Source: Steroidobacteraceae bacterium (GTDB lineage: Bacteria > Pseudomonadota > Gammaproteobacteria > Steroidobacterales > Steroidobacteraceae). Taken from it: a stretch of 35,964 nucleotides of DNA. The stretch spans positions 1 to 35,964 of the forward strand of contig JABAQN010000080.1 of NCBI GenBank assembly GCA_019187495.1. Direction: 5' to 3'. This document shows positions 24,778 to 35,378 of this stretch, one piece after another. The position numbers and the translations under genes were made by a program. The first letter of the stretch is position 1, and each line of letters starts with the position of its first letter. The notes under the pieces are model-generated. The model searched no databases. It was not told the origin of the DNA and saw only the letters and a program-made list of their open reading frames with translations.

Positions 24778-25923
24778 TCAGAACCCGAGCATGTGGCGCG
24801 CGATGATGTTGCGCTGGATCTCGTTCGATCCCGCGTAGATCGTGGCCTTCCTGAAGTTGAGGTAGCGGCCCGTCAGCGGCTGCGGATACGGCGCCGCCCC
24901 GTGACCGAGCGCCTGCATCGTCGTTTCGGTGAGTGCCTGCTGCAACTCGCTGCCCATGATCTTCAGCATCGAGGCCTCGGGACCCGGCGCATGGCGCTCC
25001 TGCTCGAGCGCGAGCACGCGAAGATTCATCACCTCGAGCGTCATCAGGTCGATCTCGAGCCGCGCGATCCGGTCGCGAAAGCGTGCATCGTCGGCGAGCG
25101 GCCGCCCGTCATTGCCAGGCTGGTGCTGCGCGAGCGCCTTCAGTTCCGCGAGCCAGCGCTTGCATTGCCCGACGCCCGCGTTGCCGGTGCGTTCGTGGCC
25201 GAGCAGGTACTTCGCATAGGTCCAGCCCTTGTTCTCCTCGCCGACGAGGTTCGCTGCCGGAACCTCGACATCCTCGAACCAGACCTCGTTGATCTCGTGT
25301 TCCCCGTCGAGCATGATGATCGGGCGGACCGTCACGCCCTTGGTACGCATGTCGATCAGCAGGAACGAGATGCCCTCCTGCGGGCGACCCGAGGTCGCGG
25401 TGCGCACGAGGCAGAAGATCCAGTCCGCGAACTGCGCGAGCGTCGTCCAGGTTTTCTGGCCGTTCACGATGTAGTGATCGCCACGCCGCTCGGCACGTGT
25501 CCGGAGCGAGGCGAGATCGGAACCGGCACCGGGCTCGGAGTAGCCCTGGCACCACCAGTCCTCGCCCGAAAGGATGCGTGGCAGGAAGCGTTGCTGTTGC
25601 GCGGCGCTGCCGAATTTCATGATCACGGGCCCGACCATGCGGATGCCGAACGGCATGATGCCGGGCGCGCCGGCGAGCGCGCATTCCTCCTCGAAAATGT
25701 GCTGCTGCACGGGGCTCCACTCACAACCCCCGAAAACCCGCGGCCAGTTCGGCGCGATCCAGCCTTGCGCGAAGAGGATGCGATGCCAGGAGAGATAGTC
25801 CTCCTTTTCGAGCCGCCCGCCGGCGAGCACCTTATGGCGAAGGTCCACCGGGAGCGTTGCACGAACAAACTCGCGCACATTCGTCCTGAAAGCTGTGTCT
25901 TCCACGAAAAATCCTGGTTGCAT
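24778..25923 (-). CDS. Acyl-CoA dehydrogenase, large-subunit type
   Basis: This is a 381-residue acyl-CoA dehydrogenase from ATG 25923. A TTG 30 bases further up is possible but lacks support. Features are WIAPNWPRVFGG, CQGYSEPGAGSDLASLRT (FAD/substrate loop), IVNGQKTWTT, GHERTGNAG and the C-terminal IYAGSNEIQRNIIARHMLGF (362-381). The usual IYEG Glu is replaced by Ala, as in FadE types whose base lies elsewhere or is supplied by a heteromer. The stop lies two bases before the small-subunit start. Together the pair should desaturate an acyl-CoA and pass electrons to ETF. Divergent FadB and thiolase genes supply the next steps of the cycle. Confidence 0.93.
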   Translation of the reverse strand: MQPGFFVEDTAFRTNVREFVRATLPVDLRHKVLAGGRLEKEDYLSWHRILFAQGWIAPNWPRVFGGCEWSPVQQHIFEEECALAGAPGIMPFGIRMVGPVIMKFGSAAQQQRFLPRILSGEDWWCQGYSEPGAGSDLASLRTRAERRGDHYIVNGQKTWTTLAQFADWIFCLVRTATSGRPQEGISFLLIDMRTKGVTVRPIIMLDGEHEINEVWFEDVEVPAANLVGEENKGWTYAKYLLGHERTGNAGVGQCKRWLAELKALAQHQPGNDGRPLADDARFRDRIARLEIDLMTLEVMNLRVLALEQERHAPGPEASMLKIMGSELQQALTETTMQALGHGAAPYPQPLTGRYLNFRKATIYAGSNEIQRNIIARHMLGF

Positions 25924-26006
25924 GTCCGGCAATCTGGCGTGATTCCGTCCCAAACGCTACGCTGTGCGGCTGCAAGATTACCGGATCTGGAATGGAGTGG
26001 CGGGGC
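25924..26006. promoter_or_regulatory. Divergent promoter region with a 9/10 inverted repeat
   Basis: This short gap must hold the promoters of both the dehydrogenase/receptor operon and the FadB-thiolase operon. CCGGCAATCT (25926-25935) and AGATTACCGG (25975-25984) match as an inverted repeat at 9 of 10 positions, their centres 49 bases apart. The left arm is just ahead of the dehydrogenase start and would be in its leader. It is a candidate site for a shared regulator, such as a FadR- or TetR-type protein responding to acyl-CoA. No regulator gene is adjacent. Confidence 0.35.
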
Positions 26007-28097
<2,091 letters not shown>

Positions 28098-28113
28098 TTT
28101 TCGGAGTTTCACC

Positions 28114-29292
28114 ATGACCGACGCCGTTATCGTTTCCATCGCCCGCACGCCGCTCGCGAAGTCCTGGCGCGGGGCGTTCAACATCACGCACGGCGCCACA
28201 CTCGCCGGCCACGCCGTCAGGCACGCAATCGAGCGCGCGGGTATCGAGGCGGCCGAGGTGGAGGACGTGCTGCTCGGCTGCGCCTATCCCGAAGGCGCCG
28301 ACGGCCTCAACATCGCGCGGCAGGCGGCGCTGCGCGCGGGATGCCCCGTCACGACGAGCGGTGCGACAATCAACCGGTTCTGCTCTTCGGGCCTGCAGAC
28401 GATCGCGATGGCCGCGGCACGGGTCATCGTCGAGAAGGCACCGGTCGTCGTCGCCGGTGGCGTTGAATCGATCTCCTGCGTTCAAAACGAATTGAACAAG
28501 CACATGGCATACGACGCCTGGCTCAAGGAGCACAAGCCCGACATCTACATGCCGATGCTGCAGACGGCGGAGACCGTCGCGAAGCGCTACAAGATCGCGC
28601 GCGAGCGCCAGGACGAATACGGCGCGCGCAGCCAGCAGCGCGCCGCGGCGGCGCAGGCGGCGGGGCGCTTCGATGCCGAGATCGCGCCGATCACGGTGAC
28701 GGCCGGATACGCCGACCCGAAGAGCGGGCAGATCGGCACGCGCGAAGTCACGGTCGCGAAGGACGAGGGCATCCGTGCCGACACCACGTTCGAGGGCGTC
28801 TCGAAAATCAGGCCGGCGATTCCCGGCGGCGTGATCGCGGCCGGTAATGCCAGCCAGTTCTCCGACGGCGCCGCGGCCTGCGTCGTGATGGACGCGAAGC
28901 TCGCGGAGCGGCGCGGCATCACGCCGCTCGGCATCTTCCGCGGCTTCACGGTCGCGGGCTGCGAACCCGACGAGATGGGCATCGGGCCCGTGTTCGCGGT
29001 GCCGCGGCTGCTCGAGCGCGCCGGGCTCGGCGTGAACGATATCGGGCTCTGGGAACTGAACGAGGCCTTCGCGGTGCAGGTGATCTACTGCCGCGACAAG
29101 CTCGGCATTCCGGACGATCGCCTGAATGTCGATGGCGGGGCGATCGCGGTCGGCCATCCGTACGGCGTGTCGGGCACGCGCCTCGTCGGCCATGCGCTGC
29201 TCGAGGGCAAGCGGCGCGGCGTGAAGTACGTGGTGACGACGATGTGCATCGGCGGCGGCATGGGCGCGGCGGGGTTGTTCGAAGTCGTTTGA
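28114..29292 (+). CDS. Acetyl-CoA C-acyltransferase (thiolase)
   Basis: A 392-residue thiolase with all catalytic residues: Cys90 in [11 protein letters not shown] (nucleophile), His348 in [11 protein letters not shown] and Cys378 in TMCIGGGMG. The C-terminal GAAGLF is standard. It cleaves 3-ketoacyl-CoA with CoA to acetyl-CoA and a shortened acyl-CoA, closing the beta-oxidation cycle begun by the adjacent dehydrogenases and FadB-like protein. The start is 16 bases after the FadB stop, with CGGAG ahead of it, so both are in one operon. Whether chain-specific (FadA) or acetoacetyl-specific cannot be told, though context favours a degradative acyltransferase. Confidence 0.94.
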   Translation: MTDAVIVSIARTPLAKSWRGAFNITHGATLAGHAVRHAIERAGIEAAEVEDVLLGCAYPEGADGLNIARQAALRAGCPVTTSGATINRFCSSGLQTIAMAAARVIVEKAPVVVAGGVESISCVQNELNKHMAYDAWLKEHKPDIYMPMLQTAETVAKRYKIARERQDEYGARSQQRAAAAQAAGRFDAEIAPITVTAGYADPKSGQIGTREVTVAKDEGIRADTTFEGVSKIRPAIPGGVIAAGNASQFSDGAAACVVMDAKLAERRGITPLGIFRGFTVAGCEPDEMGIGPVFAVPRLLERAGLGVNDIGLWELNEAFAVQVIYCRDKLGIPDDRLNVDGGAIAVGHPYGVSGTRLVGHALLEGKRRGVKYVVTTMCIGGGMGAAGLFEVV

Positions 29293-29341
29293 GCCGCGGC
29301 GGCCGGGCGGCCACGGGCGTAGCGGTATACTCGCCCGCGCG

Positions 29342-31045
29342 ATGTACCTGTCGTTCTTCGGACTCAACGAGAAGCCGTTCTCGATCACGCCCGACCCGCG
29401 TTACCTCTACCTGAGCGAGCGGCATGCGGAGGCGCTCGCACACCTGTTGTACGGCGTCAGCGAAGCGGGCGGCTTCGTGCAGCTGACCGGCGAAGTCGGC
29501 ACCGGCAAGACGACGATCGTGCGTTCGCTCCTCGGGCAGATCCCGAAGAACGCGGAGGTCGCGCTGATCCTGAATCCGCGCATGACGGCGCCCGAGTTCA
29601 TGCTGACGATCTGCGAGGAGCTCGGCATCGGCCTGCCCGACCGCGCGGTCGCGAGCCTCAAGGATCTCGTCGATATCCTAAATCATTACCTGCTGCGCGC
29701 GCATGCCGACGGACGGCGTGTCGTGCTGCTGGTCGACGAGGCGCAGAATCTCGAGCCCGCCGTGCTCGAGCAGGTGCGCCTGCTGACGAACCTCGAGACG
29801 CCCACCGACAAGCTGCTGCAGATCATCCTGATCGGCCAGCCCGAACTGCGCGAGATGCTCGCGCGACCGGAACTGCGCCAGCTCGCGCAGCGCGTGACCG
29901 GCCGCTATCACCTCGATCCGCTGTCGGCCGGCGAGACCGCGGCGTACGTGCGCCATCGCCTGCGCGTGGCCGGCGCGACGACCGACATCCTGACCTCCGG
30001 CGCGCTCGCCGAGGTTTTCCGCCAGTCGGGCGGCATCCCGCGCCTCGTCAATGTGATTTGCGATCGCGCCCTGCTCGGTGCATACACGCAGGATCGCCAC
30101 CGCGTCACTCCGTCCATCGTGCGCCATGCCGCGGGCGAGGTGTTCGGCCGGCGCGTCGCGCCCCGCTGGCTGCCGTGGGTCGCGGCGCTGGGCGGCGCAG
30201 TCGTGGCGGCGCTCGCGGGCGTTGCGCTGTGGCAGTCCGATGCGTTCCGTCGCGGCGGCTCCGCCTCGGCTGCGAATGCGACGGGCGAGGTGCGGACACA
30301 CGCCGCCGGCGATTCCGGTGCGGCCAGGGCCGCAACGACCGCGACCGCGGATGCGGGCGCGAGCATGAATCCGGCCACCGCGACACCGGCCGCCGCGGCC
30401 ACGCCACCCCACCCCACGGTCGCGGCACTGCTCGCGCAGCACCCGGCGCAAATGACGCGCGACGCCGCGTTCGAACGCCTGCTCGCGCGCTGGGGCGCGA
30501 GTTTCACGCCCGGGGCAGGCGATGCCTGCGCGCAGGCGGCACAGGCGGGCCTGCAATGCGCGGAGCAGCGCGGCTCGTATGCCCAGCTGCGCCTTTCCAA
30601 CCGCCCGGCCGTACTGACGCTCGGCGACGACCAGGGCAACGCGCATCAGGTCTTGCTCGTGGCACTCGGTGACGAAGAGGCGCGCCTCGATATCGGTGGT
30701 AGCGAGTTCACGGTCGGCATCGCGGACCTCGCCCGCTACTGGTTCGGCGATTTCACGCTGTTGTGGCAGCCTCTCGCGATGCCGGTCCGCGCACTTGCGC
30801 CCGGCATGTCCGGCGAGGCGGTGCAGCGCCTGCGCGAACGCCTCGAGCGGCATGCCGGCGTCGCGCCCGCAACGCCGGCGGATGATCAATACGATACATC
30901 GCTCGTGCGGCTCGTCGAGAATTTCCAGCGCGAGCGGCGACTCGACATCGACGGCATCGCGGGCACGCAGACCCAGCTCGCACTCGATGCCTCCGCGCCG
31001 GCGCCGGGCACGCCGCAACTGATCGTTGCGGGCGGGAGCATCTGA
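29342..31045 (+). CDS. gspA: ExeA/GspA-type AAA ATPase with periplasmic peptidoglycan-binding domain
   Basis: A 567-residue protein. The N-terminus MYLSFFGLNEKPFSITPDPRY is the ExeA signature. Walker A is GEVGTGKT (50-57), Walker B LLVDEAQNL (129-137) with sensor IGQPELRE. A single membrane helix (about 277-296) follows, then an Ala/Thr-rich linker, a cysteine-containing periplasmic domain (about 370-470) and a peptidoglycan-binding domain 1 (about 480-560, ending QRLRERLERHAG...DGIAGTQTQLALD). In Aeromonas, ExeA with ExeB (GspB) helps build the secretin pore by remodelling peptidoglycan. GspB follows three bases later. The rest of a type II secretion operon is not in this window. A TATACT promoter-like -10 lies 10 bases before the ATG. 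Confidence 0.93.
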   Translation: MYLSFFGLNEKPFSITPDPRYLYLSERHAEALAHLLYGVSEAGGFVQLTGEVGTGKTTIVRSLLGQIPKNAEVALILNPRMTAPEFMLTICEELGIGLPDRAVASLKDLVDILNHYLLRAHADGRRVVLLVDEAQNLEPAVLEQVRLLTNLETPTDKLLQIILIGQPELREMLARPELRQLAQRVTGRYHLDPLSAGETAAYVRHRLRVAGATTDILTSGALAEVFRQSGGIPRLVNVICDRALLGAYTQDRHRVTPSIVRHAAGEVFGRRVAPRWLPWVAALGGAVVAALAGVALWQSDAFRRGGSASAANATGEVRTHAAGDSGAARAATTATADAGASMNPATATPAAAATPPHPTVAALLAQHPAQMTRDAAFERLLARWGASFTPGAGDACAQAAQAGLQCAEQRGSYAQLRLSNRPAVLTLGDDQGNAHQVLLVALGDEEARLDIGGSEFTVGIADLARYWFGDFTLLWQPLAMPVRALAPGMSGEAVQRLRERLERHAGVAPATPADDQYDTSLVRLVENFQRERRLDIDGIAGTQTQLALDASAPAPGTPQLIVAGGSI

Positions 31046-31048
31046 GCA

Positions 31049-31753
31049 ATGTCGTTCATCCTCGACGCGCTGAAGAAATCCGACAGCGAACGCCAGCGTC
31101 AGTCGGGACCGGCGCTGTTCGAAGTGAAAAGCGCGACGCCGCGCGGCGGATTGGCGCTGTGGGCGCTCATCCTCGGCGCGCTGCTGGCGGTGAACATCAT
31201 CGCGCTCGGCTGGTTCGTGCTGGACAAGCCCGCACCGGCGAATCCACCGGCGCTCGCTGCGCCCGCCGCGGAGCGTTCGACGGCGCAACATCCCGTCGCG
31301 CAAGGCCCCGCCGTGCGATCCGCGGCGCCGGTCCAGGCGGTGCCCGAATCAGGCGGCGACGCCGCGCCCGCCGTCGCATCGATGCCGGCGAGATCGGCGC
31401 CGGTGCTGCCTCCCCGTCCGGTCGCCACACCTCCGGCTCCCTCGAGCGAAATCGGAAATCCTGCCGACTACGAGGAAGCGCTGCCCGCGCGCGAAACGGA
31501 GCCGGCGCCCAGCGACTCCGGCATCGTGCCGACGCTCGAGCAACTGCCCGTCGCAATCCGCAATCAACTCCCTCAGCTGCGTCTCGACATGCACGTGTAC
31601 GCCACGCGGCCTGCGGATCGATTCGTGTTCGTGAACATGCAACGGTTGCATGAAGGCGAAGCCACACGCGACGGTATCCGGGTCGAGGAAATCACGCCGA
31701 CCGGCGTGATCCTGGGTTTCCGCGGTACACGCTTCCAGCTTGAGCGCGACTGA
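31049..31753 (+). CDS. gspB: GspB/ExeB-type general secretion pathway protein
   Basis: A 234-residue inner-membrane protein. The N-terminus MSFILDALKKSDSERQRQ is the conserved GspB cytoplasmic motif. One membrane helix (about 34-55) is followed by a long Pro/Ala-rich linker, and a C-terminal GspB domain (about 160-234; LPQLRLDMHVYATRPADRFVFVN... ending in ILGFRGTRFQLERD). It pairs with ExeA/GspA, encoded three bases upstream, in secretin assembly at the cell wall. The stop lies inside the next gene, which begins at TTG 31740 in another frame, giving a 14-base overlap. Confidence 0.92.
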   Translation: MSFILDALKKSDSERQRQSGPALFEVKSATPRGGLALWALILGALLAVNIIALGWFVLDKPAPANPPALAAPAAERSTAQHPVAQGPAVRSAAPVQAVPESGGDAAPAVASMPARSAPVLPPRPVATPPAPSSEIGNPADYEEALPARETEPAPSDSGIVPTLEQLPVAIRNQLPQLRLDMHVYATRPADRFVFVNMQRLHEGEATRDGIRVEEITPTGVILGFRGTRFQLERD

Positions 31754-33551
31754 GACGCCGACCCGCACGCTCGACGGCACCACACTCGCCGCGGTGCTGC
31801 GCGCCGGCATTTACCGGCTTCATGCACGCACCGACCACCTGAACCGGATCAACGTGTTTCCCGTGCCGGATGGCGACACCGGCACGAATCTCGCGATGAC
31901 GATGTACGCGGTACTCGGTGCGCTCGACGCCACGCCCAGTATGCATGCGGGCCGCATCCTGGTGGCGGTAGCGGACGCGGCCATCGATGGTGCGCGCGGC
32001 AATTCGGGCGCGATCCTCGCGCAGTTTCTGCATGGCGTCGCCGACACTATCGGCCACTGCGCGACGATCGACGCGCCGGACTTCGCCGCCGCGGCCGCGG
32101 CCGGCGCGCGCTACGCGCGCGATGCCGTGACCGAACCGCGCGAGGGCACGCTGCTCACGGTGATGGCTGCGTTCGCCGCCGAAATGCAGCGCCTCACGAC
32201 GGGCGGAACCGCGGACATCCATGCGGCCATCGCGGAGTCACTGCCGGGCCTCCGCGCCGCGCTCGGGCGCACGACGACGACACTCGAGGTGCTGCGCGCC
32301 GCCAACGTGGTCGACGCGGGCGCGGCCGGGTTCGTCGAACTGGTGGCGGGCATCGCGACCTGCCTCGAAACGGGTGAGACGGGGGAACCGGTCGCGATGC
32401 CGAGCGTGCCGCAGGAGGCGATGGCGATCGGCGGCTGCGAGGGCGAGCATCGCTACTGCACCGAATGCGTCGTCAGCGGCGAGGCGGTCGACCCGCGCCG
32501 GTTGCGGGAGGACCTCGCGATGCACGGCTCGAGCCTCGTCGTCGCGGGCACGCGCCGCAAGGCGCGCGTCCACATCCACACGAACGACCCTGCGCGCGTG
32601 TTCGAGGCGGCCGCACGCCACGGCGCGCTGTCGGCGCAGAAGGCCGACGACATGCACCGCCAGGCACTCGCCGCGCATCACCGGAGAGCGCGTCGCGTCG
32701 CGATCGTCACGGATTCCGCGGCGGACATTCCCGACGAACTGCTCGAGCGCCTCGACGTGCAGGTCATCCCGGTGCGCGTGCATTTCGGCACGCGAAGCTT
32801 CCTCGACAAGGTGACGCTGTCGCCGGAGGAGTTCTATCGCGAGCTGGCCGCGGGCGAACATGCGCCGCGGACCTCGCAGCCTCCGCCCGGGGACTTCCGG
32901 CGCATGTACGAATTCCTCGCTTCCCACTACGAGCACATCGTGTCGATCTCGATCACCTCGAGGGTGAGCGGCACGTTCGCCGCGGCGAAGGGCGCCGCCG
33001 AACGCATCACGGGCGGCAGGACGAGCGTGATCGACAGCGGCAACGTCTCGATCGGCCAGGGCCTGCTCGCGATGTACGCGGCGGAATGCGCGAGTGCGGG
33101 CTTTGACGGCCCGCGGGTGATCGCCGCCGTCGAAGCGATGCGCGCGAAGACGCGCACCTGGGGACTGCTCGCGGGGCTCGATCACGCCGTGCGCGGCGGG
33201 CGCGTGACCCCGTTCGTGCGCAGGGTGTCGCGCATGCTCCGCTGCTCACCGGTACTGACGAACCACCCGGATGGCCGCATCGCCCCGGGCGGTGCGCTCT
33301 TCGGCCGTCACGACCTGACGGCACGCTTTGCGCGCTTCGTTGCGCGACGCCTGCGCAAGGGAATCGCGCACCGGATCGCGGTCGGCCACGGCAACGCCGA
33401 GGCGGCCGGGCAGCACTTGCTCGATGCGCTGCGGGCGGAAATCCCCCGCATCGAATCGGCGCACCTGATGCCGCTCGGCACCGCGCTCGGCGTGCACGGC
33501 GGCCCGGGCATGCTCGTGGTCGGCGCGCAGGAGTACGCGCCCCCTGCGTGA
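31740..33551 (+). CDS. DAK2-FakA middle domain-DegV fusion; probable single-chain fatty-acid kinase
   Basis: A 603-residue fusion. Start TTG 31740 is chosen because the N-terminus then aligns with FakA (LDGTTLAAVLRAG) and gives a 14-base coupled overlap with gspB. Residues 1 to about 215 are a DAK2 (DhaL) ATP-binding domain with NVFPVPDGDTGTNL (38-51), GARGNSGAIL (84-93) and PREGTLLTV. Residues about 230-310 match the FakA middle domain, with Cys233, YCTE (239-242) and the HIH triplet (278-280). Residues about 318-603 are a DegV (FakB-like) domain: DSAADIP (325-331), TSQPPPGDF (378-386), ITSRVSGTF and GGRV (486-489), and HGGPGMLVVG near the C-terminus. The FakA C-terminal domain is absent, DegV taking its place. 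In Gram-positive bacteria FakA phosphorylates a fatty acid held by FakB; this protein carries both parts. Confidence 0.9.
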   Translation: MSATETPTRTLDGTTLAAVLRAGIYRLHARTDHLNRINVFPVPDGDTGTNLAMTMYAVLGALDATPSMHAGRILVAVADAAIDGARGNSGAILAQFLHGVADTIGHCATIDAPDFAAAAAAGARYARDAVTEPREGTLLTVMAAFAAEMQRLTTGGTADIHAAIAESLPGLRAALGRTTTTLEVLRAANVVDAGAAGFVELVAGIATCLETGETGEPVAMPSVPQEAMAIGGCEGEHRYCTECVVSGEAVDPRRLREDLAMHGSSLVVAGTRRKARVHIHTNDPARVFEAAARHGALSAQKADDMHRQALAAHHRRARRVAIVTDSAADIPDELLERLDVQVIPVRVHFGTRSFLDKVTLSPEEFYRELAAGEHAPRTSQPPPGDFRRMYEFLASHYEHIVSISITSRVSGTFAAAKGAAERITGGRTSVIDSGNVSIGQGLLAMYAAECASAGFDGPRVIAAVEAMRAKTRTWGLLAGLDHAVRGGRVTPFVRRVSRMLRCSPVLTNHPDGRIAPGGALFGRHDLTARFARFVARRLRKGIAHRIAVGHGNAEAAGQHLLDALRAEIPRIESAHLMPLGTALGVHGGPGMLVVGAQEYAPPA

Positions 33552-33558
33552 GGCCCGC

Positions 33559-33759
33559 CTACTTGAGCACGAACGTGAGCTTCAGGCGCACGCGATACTC
33601 GACGACCTTGTCGTTCTTGACGAGCACTTCCTGGTCGGCCACCCAGGCCGACTGGATGCCCTTCAGGGTTTTCGTCGCGCGCTTCACGCCGCTCGCGATG
33701 GCGTCGTCGAAGCCCTTCGTCGAGCTCGAAATGATTTCACTGACTTTGGCAACACTCAT
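33559..33759 (-). CDS. Dodecin-family flavin-binding protein
   Basis: This 66-residue protein has the dodecin pattern: VAKVSEIISSSTKGFDDAI, helix, RATKTLKGIQSAW (Trp39 near the flavin-stacking position), and VEYRVRLKLTFVLK. Dodecins form a dodecameric sphere that stores FMN/FAD, riboflavin or related flavins. The AW version rather than the classic RWFEV motif is seen in other proteobacterial dodecins. A strong ribosome-binding site (AAGGAGAAC) precedes the start, which overlaps the acetyltransferase stop by four bases. It ends seven bases from the convergent fatty-acid kinase gene. Confidence 0.94.
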   Translation of the reverse strand: MSVAKVSEIISSSTKGFDDAIASGVKRATKTLKGIQSAWVADQEVLVKNDKVVEYRVRLKLTFVLK

Positions 33760-34265
33760 GTTGTTCTCCTTCCCGTGGGCCCGTTATCGTAACCCAGTGC
33801 CTCGATCCCGGCGCGGTCCAGCCGCCAGACTGTCCATTCGTCCAGCGGGCGCGCGCCGAGCGTCGTGTAGAAGCGCCGGGCGTCGGTATTCCAGTCGAGC
33901 ACCGACCATTCCATTCGCCCGCAACCACGCCCGGCGGCGCGGCGCGCGAGTTCCACGAGGAGCGCACGCCCGATTCCGCGGCCGCGCGCCTCCGGCAGCA
34001 CATAGAGATCCTCGAGATACAGGCCCTGGCGACCGACGAAGGTCGAGAAGCTGAAAAAATAGAGCGCGAATCCCGCTGCGCGCCCGGCCTGTTCCGCGAT
34101 CAACGCATGCACGACAGGGTGCGACGCGCCGAGCTCGCGCGCCAGTTGTTCCTCCGTGGCAATGACTTCATGCGCCAGTTTCTCGTAGTCCGCCAGCCCC
34201 CGGATCAACGACAGGAGCAGCGGCGCATCCGCGGCGAGCGCCGGGCGGACCACGATCGCAGTCAT
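33756..34265 (-). CDS. GNAT-family N-acetyltransferase (diamine/thialysine acetyltransferase-like)
   Basis: A 169-residue GNAT enzyme. The acetyl-CoA-binding motif A is LEDLYVLPEARGRGIGRAL (84-102), with RGRGIG as the pyrophosphate loop. Asn126 and Tyr133 (WNTDARRFYTTLGA) complete the active site. The YLEDLYV and WNxxxxxFY pattern is that of the spermidine/thialysine acetyltransferase subgroup, so a polyamine or other primary amine is a likely acceptor. It overlaps the genes on both sides by four bases. Confidence 0.92.
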   Translation of the reverse strand: MTAIVVRPALAADAPLLLSLIRGLADYEKLAHEVIATEEQLARELGASHPVVHALIAEQAGRAAGFALYFFSFSTFVGRQGLYLEDLYVLPEARGRGIGRALLVELARRAAGRGCGRMEWSVLDWNTDARRFYTTLGARPLDEWTVWRLDRAGIEALGYDNGPTGRRTT

Positions 34266-35224
34266 TCCGCGATGTACCAGCGGCCGCCGATGCGCTCGAG
34301 CACGAAGCGATCGAACGGCAGGCCCCGCGCCGCCGTATCGTAGGTCGCGCGGTTGCCGCCGCGATCGAATACCGGTGTGGATTCCTGCACGATGCGCAGC
34401 GCCGAGACCAGCGTTTCGCGTTGCGAGTCATTCCGTTCACAGCTCTTCACGAGCGTCTGCAGCGCCTTCTCCGACGTGGTACGACGGAAATCCGGGCTCA
34501 TGAAGTCACTGTAGTAGGCGCCGCAGCGACCATCGATCAGCGCGCCCGCGGCATCGACGAGCAATTTGCGCATCTGCGGCGTGTTGCCCGCGGGCGGCGC
34601 GGCGGTCGCAGCGGATCCGGCAGTCATTGCGGACCGCGCGCGCGCCGGCACGAGCCCGGCCTGCGGCTCGCGTCCATCGAGCAGGTCCTCGATCTGCGCC
34701 TCGATCTCGCCCGGGATCGCCGCTTTCCACTCCTTGCCGTAAGGCAGCAACGACACGAGCGTGACGACGCGAGTCTTGCCCCGGCCGTCCGGCTGCTCGC
34801 CACGCACGACGACATGTACGAGCTGGTCGCCGTCGCGCACGGCCTCGAGGCCGCGCACCCGGGAGTAGAGGCGCCCGGGATAGCGCAGGCGCGTGGCGAG
34901 CGCCGCGAAGAAATTGACATCGGTGAGGCGCTCGATATCGGCGAGGTTCGAGGCCTCCCCGAAGAGGCGCACACGCACCGTGTGATCGCCAACCGCCGCG
35001 TCGGCGCGCAGTCGTGTCGCGATCGCGGTGCGCATCCGGTGCAGGTCGTCCGGGTGCAGCGCCTGCGCGACGGCCTGCGGGCTGCCGGATGCGACGGCCG
35101 CCAGGAACTCCTGCGCCGCACGCTCCTGCGCGCCGCTCACGCCGGCGGCCGCGGCGAAAACCGGGGCGCACGAGAGCGCGAGAGCCGCAAGCCACCGCGC
35201 GCCGACCATCCATTGAATGCCCAT
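34262..35224 (-). CDS. Exported two-domain protein of unknown function (tandem NTF2-like domains?)
   Basis: This is a 320-residue protein from ATG 35224. An N-terminal signal peptide (about 1-27, FAAAAG) predicts export. The first domain (about 30-190: AAQEFLAAVASGSPQAVAQALHPDD, ending LVSLLPYGKEWKAAIP) looks like an NTF2/DUF3828-type cone. A short Ala/Pro linker (about 200-230) leads to a second domain (about 230-320) starting CGAYYSDFMSPDF and ending GGRWYIAE, which again ends like an NTF2 fold. The family is not firmly recognised. Translation is coupled to the GNAT gene by a four-base overlap. The frame stays open upstream to the window edge, but no earlier start is supported. Confidence 0.75.
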   Translation of the reverse strand: MGIQWMVGARWLAALALSCAPVFAAAAGVSGAQERAAQEFLAAVASGSPQAVAQALHPDDLHRMRTAIATRLRADAAVGDHTVRVRLFGEASNLADIERLTDVNFFAALATRLRYPGRLYSRVRGLEAVRDGDQLVHVVVRGEQPDGRGKTRVVTLVSLLPYGKEWKAAIPGEIEAQIEDLLDGREPQAGLVPARARSAMTAGSAATAAPPAGNTPQMRKLLVDAAGALIDGRCGAYYSDFMSPDFRRTTSEKALQTLVKSCERNDSQRETLVSALRIVQESTPVFDRGGNRATYDTAARGLPFDRFVLERIGGRWYIAE

Positions 35225-35378
35225 GCGGCGATGATAGCCGGGCCCCCGGAATGTGACACGGTTCGCGGTTCGAGCGGCTGCGGCCGGGCCGTTCACGGGG
35301 AATGCCCGGGAAGGAACACCGTCACGGAATGTTGCGGCGATCCCCTGTAAATCCGCTCCATATACATTGGAGCGCCCC
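35225..35378. promoter_or_regulatory. Divergent upstream region
   Basis: This 154-base gap lies between the divergent exported-protein gene and receiver-like gene. It has a TATACA (35361-35366) just ahead of the ribosome-binding site of the latter, but no convincing -35 at the right distance. No gene or repeat is seen. It should contain promoters in both directions. Confidence 0.3.

Noticed and set aside
29678..31303. Minus-strand open frame of about 540 codons over gspA
   Set aside because: It is an antisense shadow with Arg/Ala-rich, repeat-poor sequence. ExeA motifs are clear on the other strand.
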